DNA from: DATFMP01 sp041477795
GTDB taxonomy: Bacteria > SAR324 > JACQKK01
Assembly (NCBI GenBank): GCA_041477795.1
Contig: JBGOUY010000242.1
Location: 1-6,738 of the forward strand
Reading direction: 5' to 3'
Length of the DNA: 6,738 bases
Within the stretch, counting starts at the first letter, position 1. Each line of letters begins with the position of its first letter. Below are positions 1 to 5,727 of the stretch, one piece after another. The position numbers and the translations under genes were made by a program. Under the pieces are notes generated by a model. It did not search any database, was not told where the DNA came from, and saw nothing but the letters and a program-made list of their open reading frames with translations.

Positions 1-58
1 AACAGAGCAAGATGGACACGGATCGGAACGGCCACTGCAAAGCCGCCGTGCAGTTCCA

Positions 59-313
59 TCAGGGGAGCAGTGCCGAGCGCTTGCGCGAGGTGCCAACGGC
101 ACAGGGGGCTTGCTCCCTCGCATGGTCTTGCCGTGCCCCTACCGCCCCGCGCGCCGTGATGGGCCAGAGCGCTTCCACGCGTCCGCCGCGGATGCCCACG
201 TACCCGTCGTAGAGGTTGACCGTGGGGTCGCAGTGGCCCGGGATCAGGCGCAGGGTCTCGCCGATGGCCGGGGCGCGGCGGAGGCCGGCGGGCCAGCGGG
301 CGGCCCGGCCGCG
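59..313 (-). pseudogene. C-terminal remnant of a D-threonine aldolase-like (DSD1-type) PLP enzyme
   Basis: Only the distal end of the gene is present. Read on the minus strand, positions 262 down to 140 encode GETLRLIPGHCDPTVNLYD followed by a YVGIRGGRVEALWPITARG-type tail. This is the typical last ~40 residues of D-threonine aldolase / D-serine dehydratase-like fold-type III PLP enzymes, where the H-x-D (aldolase) or H-x-C (dehydratase) pair binds a divalent metal. Here the triplet is H-C-D, so the H-x-D aldolase-type pair is available. The N-terminal PLP barrel (lysine, about 300 residues) is missing: the reading frame runs back through about 17 unremarkable codons straight into the TAG stop of the upstream RraA gene. 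Beyond the homologous end the frame continues about 27 codons to a TGA at 59-61, probably because the native stop was lost. No start or ribosome binding site is visible, so this is a deletion scar rather than a gene. The family call rests on motif recognition alone. Confidence 0.72.
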
Positions 314-1021
314 CTACAGCATGTGGTATTTGCGGTACAGGTCGATGATGGAGGCGCCCGCGCGCAGCTCCTCGACGATGTGGCGCTCCAGCTCGGCCCG
401 TTCCAGGGCGTGGGCGATCACTTCCTGCTCCACCACCTGCGGCACGACGATCACGCCGTCCACGTCCCCGAAGATGAGGTCGCCCGGGGAGACCCAGACT
501 CCGCCGCACTGCACCGGCACGTCGATGGCGACGAGCCGGCCCCGGCCACGCAGCTTGATGGCGCCGTTGCCCGCGGCAAAGGAGGGAAAGCCCAGCGCGC
601 GGATCTGCCCCACGTCCCGCACCAGGCCATCGGTGACGCAGCCGGCCGCCCCGCGCGCGGCGGCCGCGGCGGCCTGCGCCCCGCCCAAGGGATGGATGCG
701 GCCCGACTTGCCGCAGGCCAGCACCAGCACGTCGTCGCGCTTGATCCCGTCCACCAGCGTGATGACCAGCTCGTAGGGATCGCTGCGCTCGTCCGCGTGG
801 TAAACGTCCTTGAAGTCGCCGGTGCGGGCCCGGCCGCAGAGGACGAGCGACTCATTGAGGGAGCGCACCTGGGAGGACATGATCTGCTGGTGCAGGCCGA
901 GCGCGGCCAGCACATCGCACAACACCGCCGTCCAGAGCCGGGTGCGCAGTAGCTGCAGGCTCGGTGCGCCGCGGTCGCCACCGACGCCGGCGCCGGCCGA
1001 CCCCGCAGCGCCGCGTCCCAT
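314..1021 (-). CDS. RraA-like family protein (copy 1), possible 2-oxo acid aldolase/decarboxylase
   Basis: This is a 235-residue member of the RraA / HMG-CHA aldolase fold, often mis-annotated as dimethylmenaquinone methyltransferase. Known members are metal-dependent class II pyruvate aldolases or oxaloacetate decarboxylases; E. coli RraA instead regulates RNase E. Visible landmarks are LVLCGRARTGDF (about 59-70), VLACGKSGRIHPLGG (99-114), GAAGCVTDGLVRDVG (about 124-138) with the metal/substrate pair R135-D136, CGGVWVSPGDL (172-182) and FGDVDGVIVVP (184-194). The residue 21 positions before R135 is G114, not the acidic residue of the D-X20-R-D form. It is longer than E. coli RraA (about 160), with an N-terminal helix and a C-terminal helical tail ending in KYHML. 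The ATG at 1021 is chosen because a GGAG lies 7 bases upstream. It is a paralogue of the gene at 1165-1866 and lies 143 bases downstream of it, probably in one transcript. The substrate cannot be read from sequence. Confidence 0.9.
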   Translation of the reverse strand: MGRGAAGSAGAGVGGDRGAPSLQLLRTRLWTAVLCDVLAALGLHQQIMSSQVRSLNESLVLCGRARTGDFKDVYHADERSDPYELVITLVDGIKRDDVLVLACGKSGRIHPLGGAQAAAAAARGAAGCVTDGLVRDVGQIRALGFPSFAAGNGAIKLRGRGRLVAIDVPVQCGGVWVSPGDLIFGDVDGVIVVPQVVEQEVIAHALERAELERHIVEELRAGASIIDLYRKYHML

Positions 1022-1164
1022 CGTGTCGCTCCAGCGGGCGGCCGCCACGCGCGGGCCGGGGCGCGCGGGGCCGCCGACTCCTGGGCGCCAGAGGCCGCCT
1101 TGGCGAGACGGCCAGGAACGCCTGCCCCTGCCCGCTCGGCCGGGCGGCCTGCCGCGCAAGCGCC

Positions 1165-1866
1165 TCATAGCGAGCCAAAGCGGCGAAGGACGTCCACGAT
1201 CGGCGTGCCGTTGCGCAGCGCCTCCACGATCTCGCGCTCCACCGCGGCCTTCCCGCAGGCCACGCGCACGACCTCCCTCTCCACATCCCGCGGGATGACC
1301 ACGACGCCGTCCACGTCGCCATAGAGGAGGTCGCCCGGGGAAACCCAGACCCCGCCGCAATGCACGGGCACCTCGGCTGCGATCAGCGCCGCGCGGCCGT
1401 GCATCTCGATGGCCCCGTAGCCGGCGGAGAAGGCCGGGAAGCCCAGCTCGCGGATCTGGCCCACGTCGCGCATCAGCCCGTCGGTGATGCAGCCCGCCGC
1501 GCCTCTGAGTTGCGCAGCCAGGCTCAGCAGGCTGCCCCAGGACGCGATGCGCCCCGAGCGCCCGCAGGCCAGCACGGCCACGTCGTCCGGGTGCAGGTCG
1601 GCCACCAACTCCGCGAGCGGCTCGTAGACGTTGTCGTCCTGCTGGAAGTGGTACACGTCGCGGAAGTTGCCCGTGCGCGCCCGCCCGCACAGCACGAGCC
1701 GCTCGTCCAGCGGGCGGATCGAGCGCTCCATGACCTGGTGGATCAGCCCCATGCCGTCCAGCGTGTCCGAGAGCACGGCGGTGGAGAGCCGCTCGCGGGC
1801 GAGCAGTACGATCGCGTCTCGCTGCGAGGCTGCAGTGTCGGAATCCGGGGAGCTGGAGTGCTGCAT
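1165..1866 (-). CDS. RraA-like family protein (copy 2), possible 2-oxo acid aldolase/decarboxylase
   Basis: A 233-residue RraA-like protein, clearly homologous along its length to the copy at 314-1021 and most similar in the active-site blocks. Landmarks are LVLCGRARTGNF (about 57-68), VLACGRSGRIASWGS (98-112), GAAGCITDGLMRDVG (122-136) with R133-D134, CGGVWVSPGDL (170-180) and YGDVDGVVVIP (182-192). The position 21 residues before R133 is S112, where copy 1 has glycine and the D-X20-R-D aldolase form has aspartate. The ATG at 1866 has an AGGA 7 bases upstream, and the N-terminus (MQHSSSPDSDTAASQ) is polar and variable, as in copy 1. It is the first gene of the minus-strand pair and is divergent from the D-aminoacylase operon, so the two units probably share the control region at 1867-2229. 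Two copies may form hetero-oligomers or act on different substrates; both ideas are inference. Confidence 0.9.
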   Translation of the reverse strand: MQHSSSPDSDTAASQRDAIVLLARERLSTAVLSDTLDGMGLIHQVMERSIRPLDERLVLCGRARTGNFRDVYHFQQDDNVYEPLAELVADLHPDDVAVLACGRSGRIASWGSLLSLAAQLRGAAGCITDGLMRDVGQIRELGFPAFSAGYGAIEMHGRAALIAAEVPVHCGGVWVSPGDLLYGDVDGVVVIPRDVEREVVRVACGKAAVEREIVEALRNGTPIVDVLRRFGSL

Positions 1867-2229
1867 CGCAGGGTCCTGGCAGGCAGAGGCCGGCGGGCCG
1901 CACGCGGTCCGAGGTGCACCACAACGTCGATGGCCGTCCCCCTCCCGCCGGAAGAGCGCCAAGCGGCGGGAATTACCTAGCATAACGCAATGGTTGCAGC
2001 ACGTAAGATAGAACGGATGCGCACCGGTTTTGTGACGGCGGCCCGGCTGCGCTACCGCGCCAGCAGGGATTGTGCCATGCTCGCCAGGCGGCAGCGCGGG
2101 CGGCCGGGCACGGCGCCGGCTCGCGCGGGTGCCTCCCGGCGCGACCGGGTGCGGCGCGCGCAGCGGAGCGTGCCGCCGGCGCAGGCAGCCCGGCCCGCGC
2201 CCTATCCTCCGGCCATGGAGAGCGGCACG
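1867..2229. promoter_or_regulatory. Divergent intergenic control region
   Basis: These 363 bases separate the starts of the minus-strand RraA pair and the plus-strand amidohydrolase pair. Most of it is very GC-rich and shows no convincing coding frame. The exception is an AT-richer island at about 1970-2012, the only place where promoters look plausible. No tRNA, small RNA or regulator gene fragment was recognised. Because it is the only intergenic space feeding both units, a shared regulator would be expected to bind here, but no clear operator palindrome was seen. Confidence 0.5.
1979..2006 (-). promoter_or_regulatory. Candidate sigma-70 promoter for the RraA pair
   Basis: On the minus strand, TTACGT (2006-2001) and TATGCT (1984-1979) are spaced by 16 bases inside the AT-richer island. 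They match the -35 and -10 consensus only partly (3 and 4 of 6). Use would give a leader of roughly 105 bases before the ATG at 1866. This is a weak match, supported mainly by base composition and by its position upstream of the minus-strand pair. Confidence 0.25.
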
Positions 2230-3825
2230 ATGTTCGACCTGCTGATCGTCGGGGGCGAGGTGCTGGACGGCACCGGGGCTCCGGCTGTGCGCGCGGACGT
2301 GGGGATCACCGACGGCCGCATCACGGAGCTGGGCAACCTGGCCCGCCGGCGCGCGCGTCAGCGCATCGACGCTGCCGGCCGCAGCGTCGCCCCGGGCTTC
2401 ATCGATTCGCACTCCCACGACGAGTTCAACCTGCCGGTCAATCCACTCGTCCCGGGCAAGACCCTGCAGGGCGTGACGACGCAGGTCACCGGCCAGTGCG
2501 GCTGGTCGCCCGCGCCCATCGGCCCGGCACACCGCAAGACTTTCGTGGAGAACGCCTCGTTCCTGGACACCGGGCTGGACTACCGCTGGGAGACGCTGGG
2601 CGAGTTCCTCGCCGCGCTGCCGCCGCTGGCGATCAACCTGGCGCAGCTGGTGGGGCACGTCGCCGTGCGCTGCGCCGTGCTGGGCATGGAGGACCGGCCC
2701 CCCAGCGCGGCCGAGCTGGAGGCCATGCGCCACCTGGTGGCCCAGTCCATGGAGGGCGGCGCCTTCGGCTTTTCGACGGGCCTGGTCTATCCGCCTTCGG
2801 CCTACGGGCAGGTGGATGAGATCGCCGAGCTGGCGCGCGTGGCCGCGGGCTTCGGCGGCGGCTATCACACCCATATGCGCAACGAGGGCGAGCGGCTGTT
2901 CGAGGCCGTGCGCGAGGCGGCCGAGGTCGGCCGGCGCTCCGGCGCGCGGGTGCACATCTCCCACCTCAAGATCAGCGGCAAGTCCCACTGGGGCCACGCG
3001 CAGGAGCTGCTGGCGCTCCTCGCCGAGCTGCGCGCGGGGGGCGTGTTCATCAACTGGGACCAGTACCCCTACCCCGCCGGCAGCTCCGGCCTGAAGAGCC
3101 TGCTGCCCACCTGGTGCCACGAGGGCGGCATGGAGACGCTCATCGGCCGCCTGAAGCACGCCGGGCAGCGCGACCAGATTCGCGCCGAGATGCTGGAGGG
3201 CATGAGCGAGCACGGCTACATGAAGATCGCGAGCTGGACCGACGTGATGATCGCCGACTCGCCGCGCAACCCCGCTTACAACGGCTTCAACCTGCAGGAA
3301 ATCGGCCAGCGCGAGAACAAGCTGGCCGTGGACGCCATGCTGGATATCCTGCTGCAGGATTACGCCAAGACGCTGGCCATTTTCTTCACCATCGGCGTGG
3401 AGGACATGGAGCGCATCCTCGCGCACCCGGACACCACCATCGGCTCGGACGGCATCATCACCACCGTGCCGGGCCAGCCGGACCTGACCAAGCCGCACCC
3501 GCGCTACTACGGCACCTTCCCGCGCATCCTGGGCCGCTACGCGCGCGAGCAGAAGCTGCTCTCCCTGCCGCTGGCGGTGCACAAGATGACCGGCCTGCCG
3601 GCGCGCCAGCTCGGGCTGAGCGACCGAGGGTGCATCGCGCCGGGTCTGGCGGCGGACCTGGTCGTCTTCGATGCCGCCACCATCATCGACCGCGCCACGT
3701 ACCAGCAGCCACAGCAGGATCCGCTCGGCATCGACGAGGTGATCGTCAACGGCGTGCCCATCGTCAGCGCCGGGCGCACCACGGGCGCCACGCCGGGCGT
3801 GATCCTGCGCCGCGTGCCGGCCTGA
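2230..3825 (+). CDS. N-acyl-D-amino-acid deacylase (D-aminoacylase), amidohydrolase superfamily
   Basis: Predicted to hydrolyse N-acyl-D-amino acids to the free D-amino acid and a carboxylate in the cytoplasm; no signal peptide is seen. The 531-residue length fits the family. The N-terminal beta-sandwich starts FDLLIVGGEVLDGTG. The metal HxH is in FIDSHSHDEF (H61, H63). The bridging cysteine typical of D-aminoacylases is in TGQCGWSP (C90). The later ligands appear as YHTHMRNEGE (H213, H215) and VHISHLKISGKSHWG (H242, H245), and the catalytic aspartate is in GSDG (D407). The C-terminal LAADLVVFD and DEVIVNGVPIVSAGR close the sandwich. The ATG at 2230 is preferred over the in-frame ATG at 2215: GGAG lies 9 bases before 2230, while 2215 has no ribosome binding site and would add MESGT. 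The next gene follows after 40 bases on the same strand, so they are probably co-transcribed. Acyl and side-chain preference (neutral, D-Glu or D-Asp) cannot be told. Confidence 0.92.
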   Translation: MFDLLIVGGEVLDGTGAPAVRADVGITDGRITELGNLARRRARQRIDAAGRSVAPGFIDSHSHDEFNLPVNPLVPGKTLQGVTTQVTGQCGWSPAPIGPAHRKTFVENASFLDTGLDYRWETLGEFLAALPPLAINLAQLVGHVAVRCAVLGMEDRPPSAAELEAMRHLVAQSMEGGAFGFSTGLVYPPSAYGQVDEIAELARVAAGFGGGYHTHMRNEGERLFEAVREAAEVGRRSGARVHISHLKISGKSHWGHAQELLALLAELRAGGVFINWDQYPYPAGSSGLKSLLPTWCHEGGMETLIGRLKHAGQRDQIRAEMLEGMSEHGYMKIASWTDVMIADSPRNPAYNGFNLQEIGQRENKLAVDAMLDILLQDYAKTLAIFFTIGVEDMERILAHPDTTIGSDGIITTVPGQPDLTKPHPRYYGTFPRILGRYAREQKLLSLPLAVHKMTGLPARQLGLSDRGCIAPGLAADLVVFDAATIIDRATYQQPQQDPLGIDEVIVNGVPIVSAGRTTGATPGVILRRVPA

Positions 3826-3865
3826 GCCGCCCGGATCGCCCCCACCCTTTGCAGCGAGAGACCCC

Positions 3866-5044
3866 ATGACCCTGCTCCTGGCCGGCGGAAACGTGTTCGA
3901 CGGCAGCGCGCTGCTGCCCCGCCACGGCGTACTGCTGGAGGACGGGCGCATCGCCCGCGTGGCCCCGCTGGACGCCTTCGCGGGCTATGCCGGCGAGCGC
4001 TTCGATACCAGCGGCGGCACGCTGCTGCCCGGCCTGATCGACTGCCACGTGCACCTGGTCTACGGCGGCGAGGCCAACCCGCGCCCGGTGCTGAGCGCGC
4101 TGTCGCCCGCGCAGATCACGCTGAAAGCGCTGGAGAACGCCCAGCGCACCCTGCGCGGCGGCGTGACGGCCCTGCGCGACTGCGGCGGCAAGGACTACCT
4201 GGAGTTCGCCGTGCGCGATGCGGTGAACCGCGGCGTCTTCCAAGGCCCCACCATCCGCGCCGTGGGCCGCATGATCTGCATGACCGGCGGCCACGGCAAC
4301 CACATCGCCCGCGTGGCCGATGGCCCGGACGAGGTGATCAAGGCCGTGCGCGAGCAGATCCACGCCGGCTGCGACCAGGTCAAGATCATGGCCACCGGCG
4401 GCGTGATGACGCCCGGCGTCAATCCCGAGGACGCGCACTATTCCGCCGAGGAGATGGCCGCGGGCATCGCCGAGGGCAAGCGCTTCCACAAGAAGTCCGC
4501 CAGCCACGCCCAGGGCACGCAGGGCATCCTCAACGCGGTGCTGGGCGGCGTGGATTCCATCGAGCACGGCATCTTCCTGGACGAGCGCTGCCTGGAGGAG
4601 ATGGTGGCGCGCGGCACGATGCTGGTGGCCACGCTGGCCGCCGTGAACCGCATCCTGGCCAACGCCGCCAACGGCGTGCCCGCGTACGCGGTGGAAAAGG
4701 CCAGCCGCGTGGCGGAGCGCCATCGCCAGTCCGTGCGCATGTTCCACAAGGGGGGCGGCAAGCTGGCCATGGGCACCGATGCCGGCACGCCCTACAACCT
4801 GCACGGGGAGAACAGCGAGGAGCTGGAGTACCTGGTGGAGGTGGGCGTGCCGCCCACCGACGCGCTGATCGCCGCCACGCGCCACGGGGCCGAGCTGCTG
4901 GAACTGCCCGAGCAGGGCCGCATCGCCGCCGGCTGCGCCGCGGACCTGCTCGTCGTGCAGGGCGACCCCACCCGCGACATCACCTGCGCCTCCCGCCGCG
5001 AAAATCACCGCGCCGTGTTCAAGGGCGGCGTGCGCGTGCGCTAG
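3866..5044 (+). CDS. Metal-dependent amidohydrolase, Xaa-Pro/Xaa-Arg dipeptidase-like
   Basis: A 392-residue amidohydrolase of the imidazolonepropionase-like / Sgx9260-type group, whose characterised members cleave L-Xaa-L-Pro, L-Xaa-L-Arg/Lys or N-acyl derivatives using two metals bridged by a carboxylated lysine. Visible ligands are H61 and H63 in LIDCHVHLVYGGE, K173 in QVKIMATGGV, H214 in SASHAQGTQGI, H234 in SIEHGIF, and D305 in AMGTDAGTPYNLHGEN. The block MICMTGGHGNH (136-146) is characteristic of this subgroup. The C-terminus (AADLLVVQGDPTRDI, then AVFKGGVRVR) is complete. The ATG at 3866 follows a weak GAGAG 5 bases upstream. No signal peptide is seen, so a cytoplasmic location is inferred. 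It lies 40 bases after the D-aminoacylase, suggesting sequential or alternative hydrolysis of N-acylated or peptide-bound amino acids. Its TAG stop lies within the CTAG target of the adjoining insertion sequence but is read as the native stop. The exact substrate is unknown. Confidence 0.9.
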   Translation: MTLLLAGGNVFDGSALLPRHGVLLEDGRIARVAPLDAFAGYAGERFDTSGGTLLPGLIDCHVHLVYGGEANPRPVLSALSPAQITLKALENAQRTLRGGVTALRDCGGKDYLEFAVRDAVNRGVFQGPTIRAVGRMICMTGGHGNHIARVADGPDEVIKAVREQIHAGCDQVKIMATGGVMTPGVNPEDAHYSAEEMAAGIAEGKRFHKKSASHAQGTQGILNAVLGGVDSIEHGIFLDERCLEEMVARGTMLVATLAAVNRILANAANGVPAYAVEKASRVAERHRQSVRMFHKGGGKLAMGTDAGTPYNLHGENSEELEYLVEVGVPPTDALIAATRHGAELLELPEQGRIAAGCAADLLVVQGDPTRDITCASRRENHRAVFKGGVRVR

Positions 5045-5045
5045 C
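5040..5045. repeat. GCTAGC target site at the left end of the IS481-type element
   Basis: The hexamer GCTAGC immediately precedes the first base of the insertion-sequence end (TGTGAAG at 5046). IS481 of Bordetella is known to insert at NCTAGN and duplicate it. The hexamer contains the amidohydrolase stop codon (TAG, 5042-5044). No second copy is found on the right, as expected because that end of the element is deleted. Confidence 0.6.
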
Positions 5046-5380
5046 TGTGAAGTCTATGAGGGTTGGTCATCCGGACATTTCCTGGAATCTGATGGGTACG
5101 CAAACCACAGAACTCCAAGGAAGGTGCCCGGATGAACAACCACAAGAATGCCAGAACGACCCCGCACACGCGAGCCCTGCTGGTACGACATGTGATCGAG
5201 CCGGGTCAGTCTCCCTGCCGGGTCGCAGACGACCTGGGGATCAGCGTGCGCACGGTCTACAAGTGGGCGCCCCGCTTCAGAGCCGAAGGCTGGGGCGGCC
5301 TGGAGAATCGGCCCAGCGTGGCCCGGCGCGTCGCCCGCCGCCTGCCCGAGGCGCTGGTGGAGCTGATCGCCCGGCTGCGG
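5046..5380 (+). mobile_element. IS481-family insertion sequence, left-end fragment
   Basis: The element starts TGTGAAGTC, the same opening heptamer I recall for IS481 ends. Next come a GGTT/CATCCG-like subterminal stretch, a ribosome binding site (AAGGAAGG) and a transposase beginning MNNHKNAR, in the order seen in IS481. About 335 bases remain of an element that normally measures about 1 kb. The DDE catalytic domain and the right inverted repeat are missing. Sequence resembling hydantoinase B begins at about 5379-5381, so the element was cut by a deletion running rightwards. It cannot move on its own. Confidence 0.8.
5132..5380 (+). pseudogene. IS481-family transposase, N-terminal fragment
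   Basis: The first 83 residues of the transposase survive: MNNHKNARTTPHTRALLVR, then a helix-turn-helix (VADDLGISVRTVYKWAPRF, about 31-49), a GGLENRPS linker and RRLPEALVELIARLR. This is the DNA-binding part of IS481-family transposases, which normally run about 300-350 residues with a C-terminal DDE domain. The ATG at 5132 is preceded by AAGGAAGG 7 bases upstream. After codon 83 the frame continues to a stop at 5630-5632 through arginine/proline-rich sequence with no transposase similarity. That stretch is the hydantoinase B remnant read in the wrong frame. The fragment could bind the element's ends but not catalyse transposition; any such effect is speculative. Confidence 0.82.
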
Positions 5381-5555
5381 GGGCACGGGCGATCCGCGCC
5401 AGCGCCCCGCGGCCCTGGTGGCCGAGGACGTGGCGCAGGGCCGCATCAGCCCGGAGCGCGCCCGCAGCGTCTATGGCGTGGCCGTGCATCCGCGCACGCT
5501 GGCCCTCGACGAGGCTGCCACGCAGCGCCTGCGCGCGGGCTCCGGGGACGACTAA
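5379..5555 (+). pseudogene. Hydantoinase B / oxoprolinase (HyuB) C-terminal remnant
   Basis: A frame different from the transposase's encodes GGTGDPRQRPAALVAEDV followed by AQGRISPERARSVYGVAV and ending DEAATQRLRAGSGDD with TAA at 5553-5555. This matches the characteristic tail of HyuB (N-methylhydantoinase subunit B): a glycine-rich G-x-GDP, then ALVAEDVxxGxIS, ARxxYGV and DEAAT. HyuB pairs with HyuA in ATP-dependent ring opening of hydantoins or 5-oxoproline; only about the last 58 of its roughly 500-600 residues remain. There is no start codon or ribosome binding site, and the left boundary coincides with the truncated insertion sequence. It has the same orientation as the D-aminoacylase and amidohydrolase, so it was probably the tail of the same catabolic operon. 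The family call is from motif recognition. Confidence 0.75.
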
Positions 5556-5574
5556 GCCGGATCTGGGAATGGCG

Positions 5575-5627
5575 CGATCCGCGCGCTTCGAGATGCGGCT
5601 GCGGGCGTTCCTCAGCAGCGCGGATCG
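5575..5627. repeat. 10-bp perfect inverted repeat (hairpin) between convergent genes
   Basis: CGATCCGCGC (5575-5584) pairs perfectly with GCGCGGATCG (5618-5627) across a 33-base loop that itself contains a REP-like unit. It lies just after the hydantoinase B stop and before the end of the convergent minus-strand gene. It could act as a bidirectional transcription barrier, but there is no T-run for a classical intrinsic terminator. Confidence 0.5.
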
Positions 5628-5687
5628 GCTAAGGTGGTCAGCTCGAAACCGCGTTCCTGAGGAGCGAGCGAAGCGAGCGTCTCGAAG
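5586..5687. repeat. Pair of REP-like units in inverted orientation
   Basis: Unit 1 (5586-5615) begins CTTCGAGA and ends TCCTCAG. Unit 2 (5657-5687) begins CTGAGGA and ends TCTCGAAG. Each is about 30 bases and they are inverse copies with conserved ends and variable middles; unit 2 contains GCGAGCGAAGCGAGCG. Short intergenic repeats with these two signatures (TTCGAGA...CCTCAG) are common in high-GC proteobacterial genomes. The family assignment is from memory; the inverted symmetry is seen directly. Confidence 0.5.
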
Positions 5688-5727
5688 GACGCGGCGCCGG
5701 GACCGTTCTTGAGACCCGTTGTAGCGC

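Noticed and set aside
110..952. 280-codon plus-strand frame over RraA copy 1
   Set aside because: It is antisense to a well-supported gene, has no ribosome binding site or recognisable motif, and has shadow-like composition.
1022..1924. Extension of RraA copy 1 upstream to 1924
   Set aside because: The added part is a frame-shifted reading of RraA copy 2 and its spacer. A good ribosome binding site marks 1021 as the start, and the resulting length matches the paralogue.
2215..2229. Alternative D-aminoacylase start at the ATG at 2215
   Set aside because: There is no ribosome binding site before it, whereas GGAG sits 9 bases before 2230, where the conserved FDLLIVGG strand begins.
1165..3951. 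928-codon minus-strand open frame covering the D-aminoacylase and the RraA copy 2 gene
   Set aside because: Only the last 233 codons (from 1866) resemble a protein. The rest is antisense to the D-aminoacylase and is low-complexity R/A/G/H-rich sequence, as expected from GC-rich third positions.
3764..5008. 414-codon minus-strand frame antisense to the amidohydrolase
   Set aside because: It is a mirror of the conserved amidohydrolase, rich in A/G/H/Q, and has no family motif.
5132..5632. A 166-residue intact transposase-like protein
   Set aside because: Similarity stops at codon 83. The remainder is the hydantoinase B tail and REP region read in a wrong frame.
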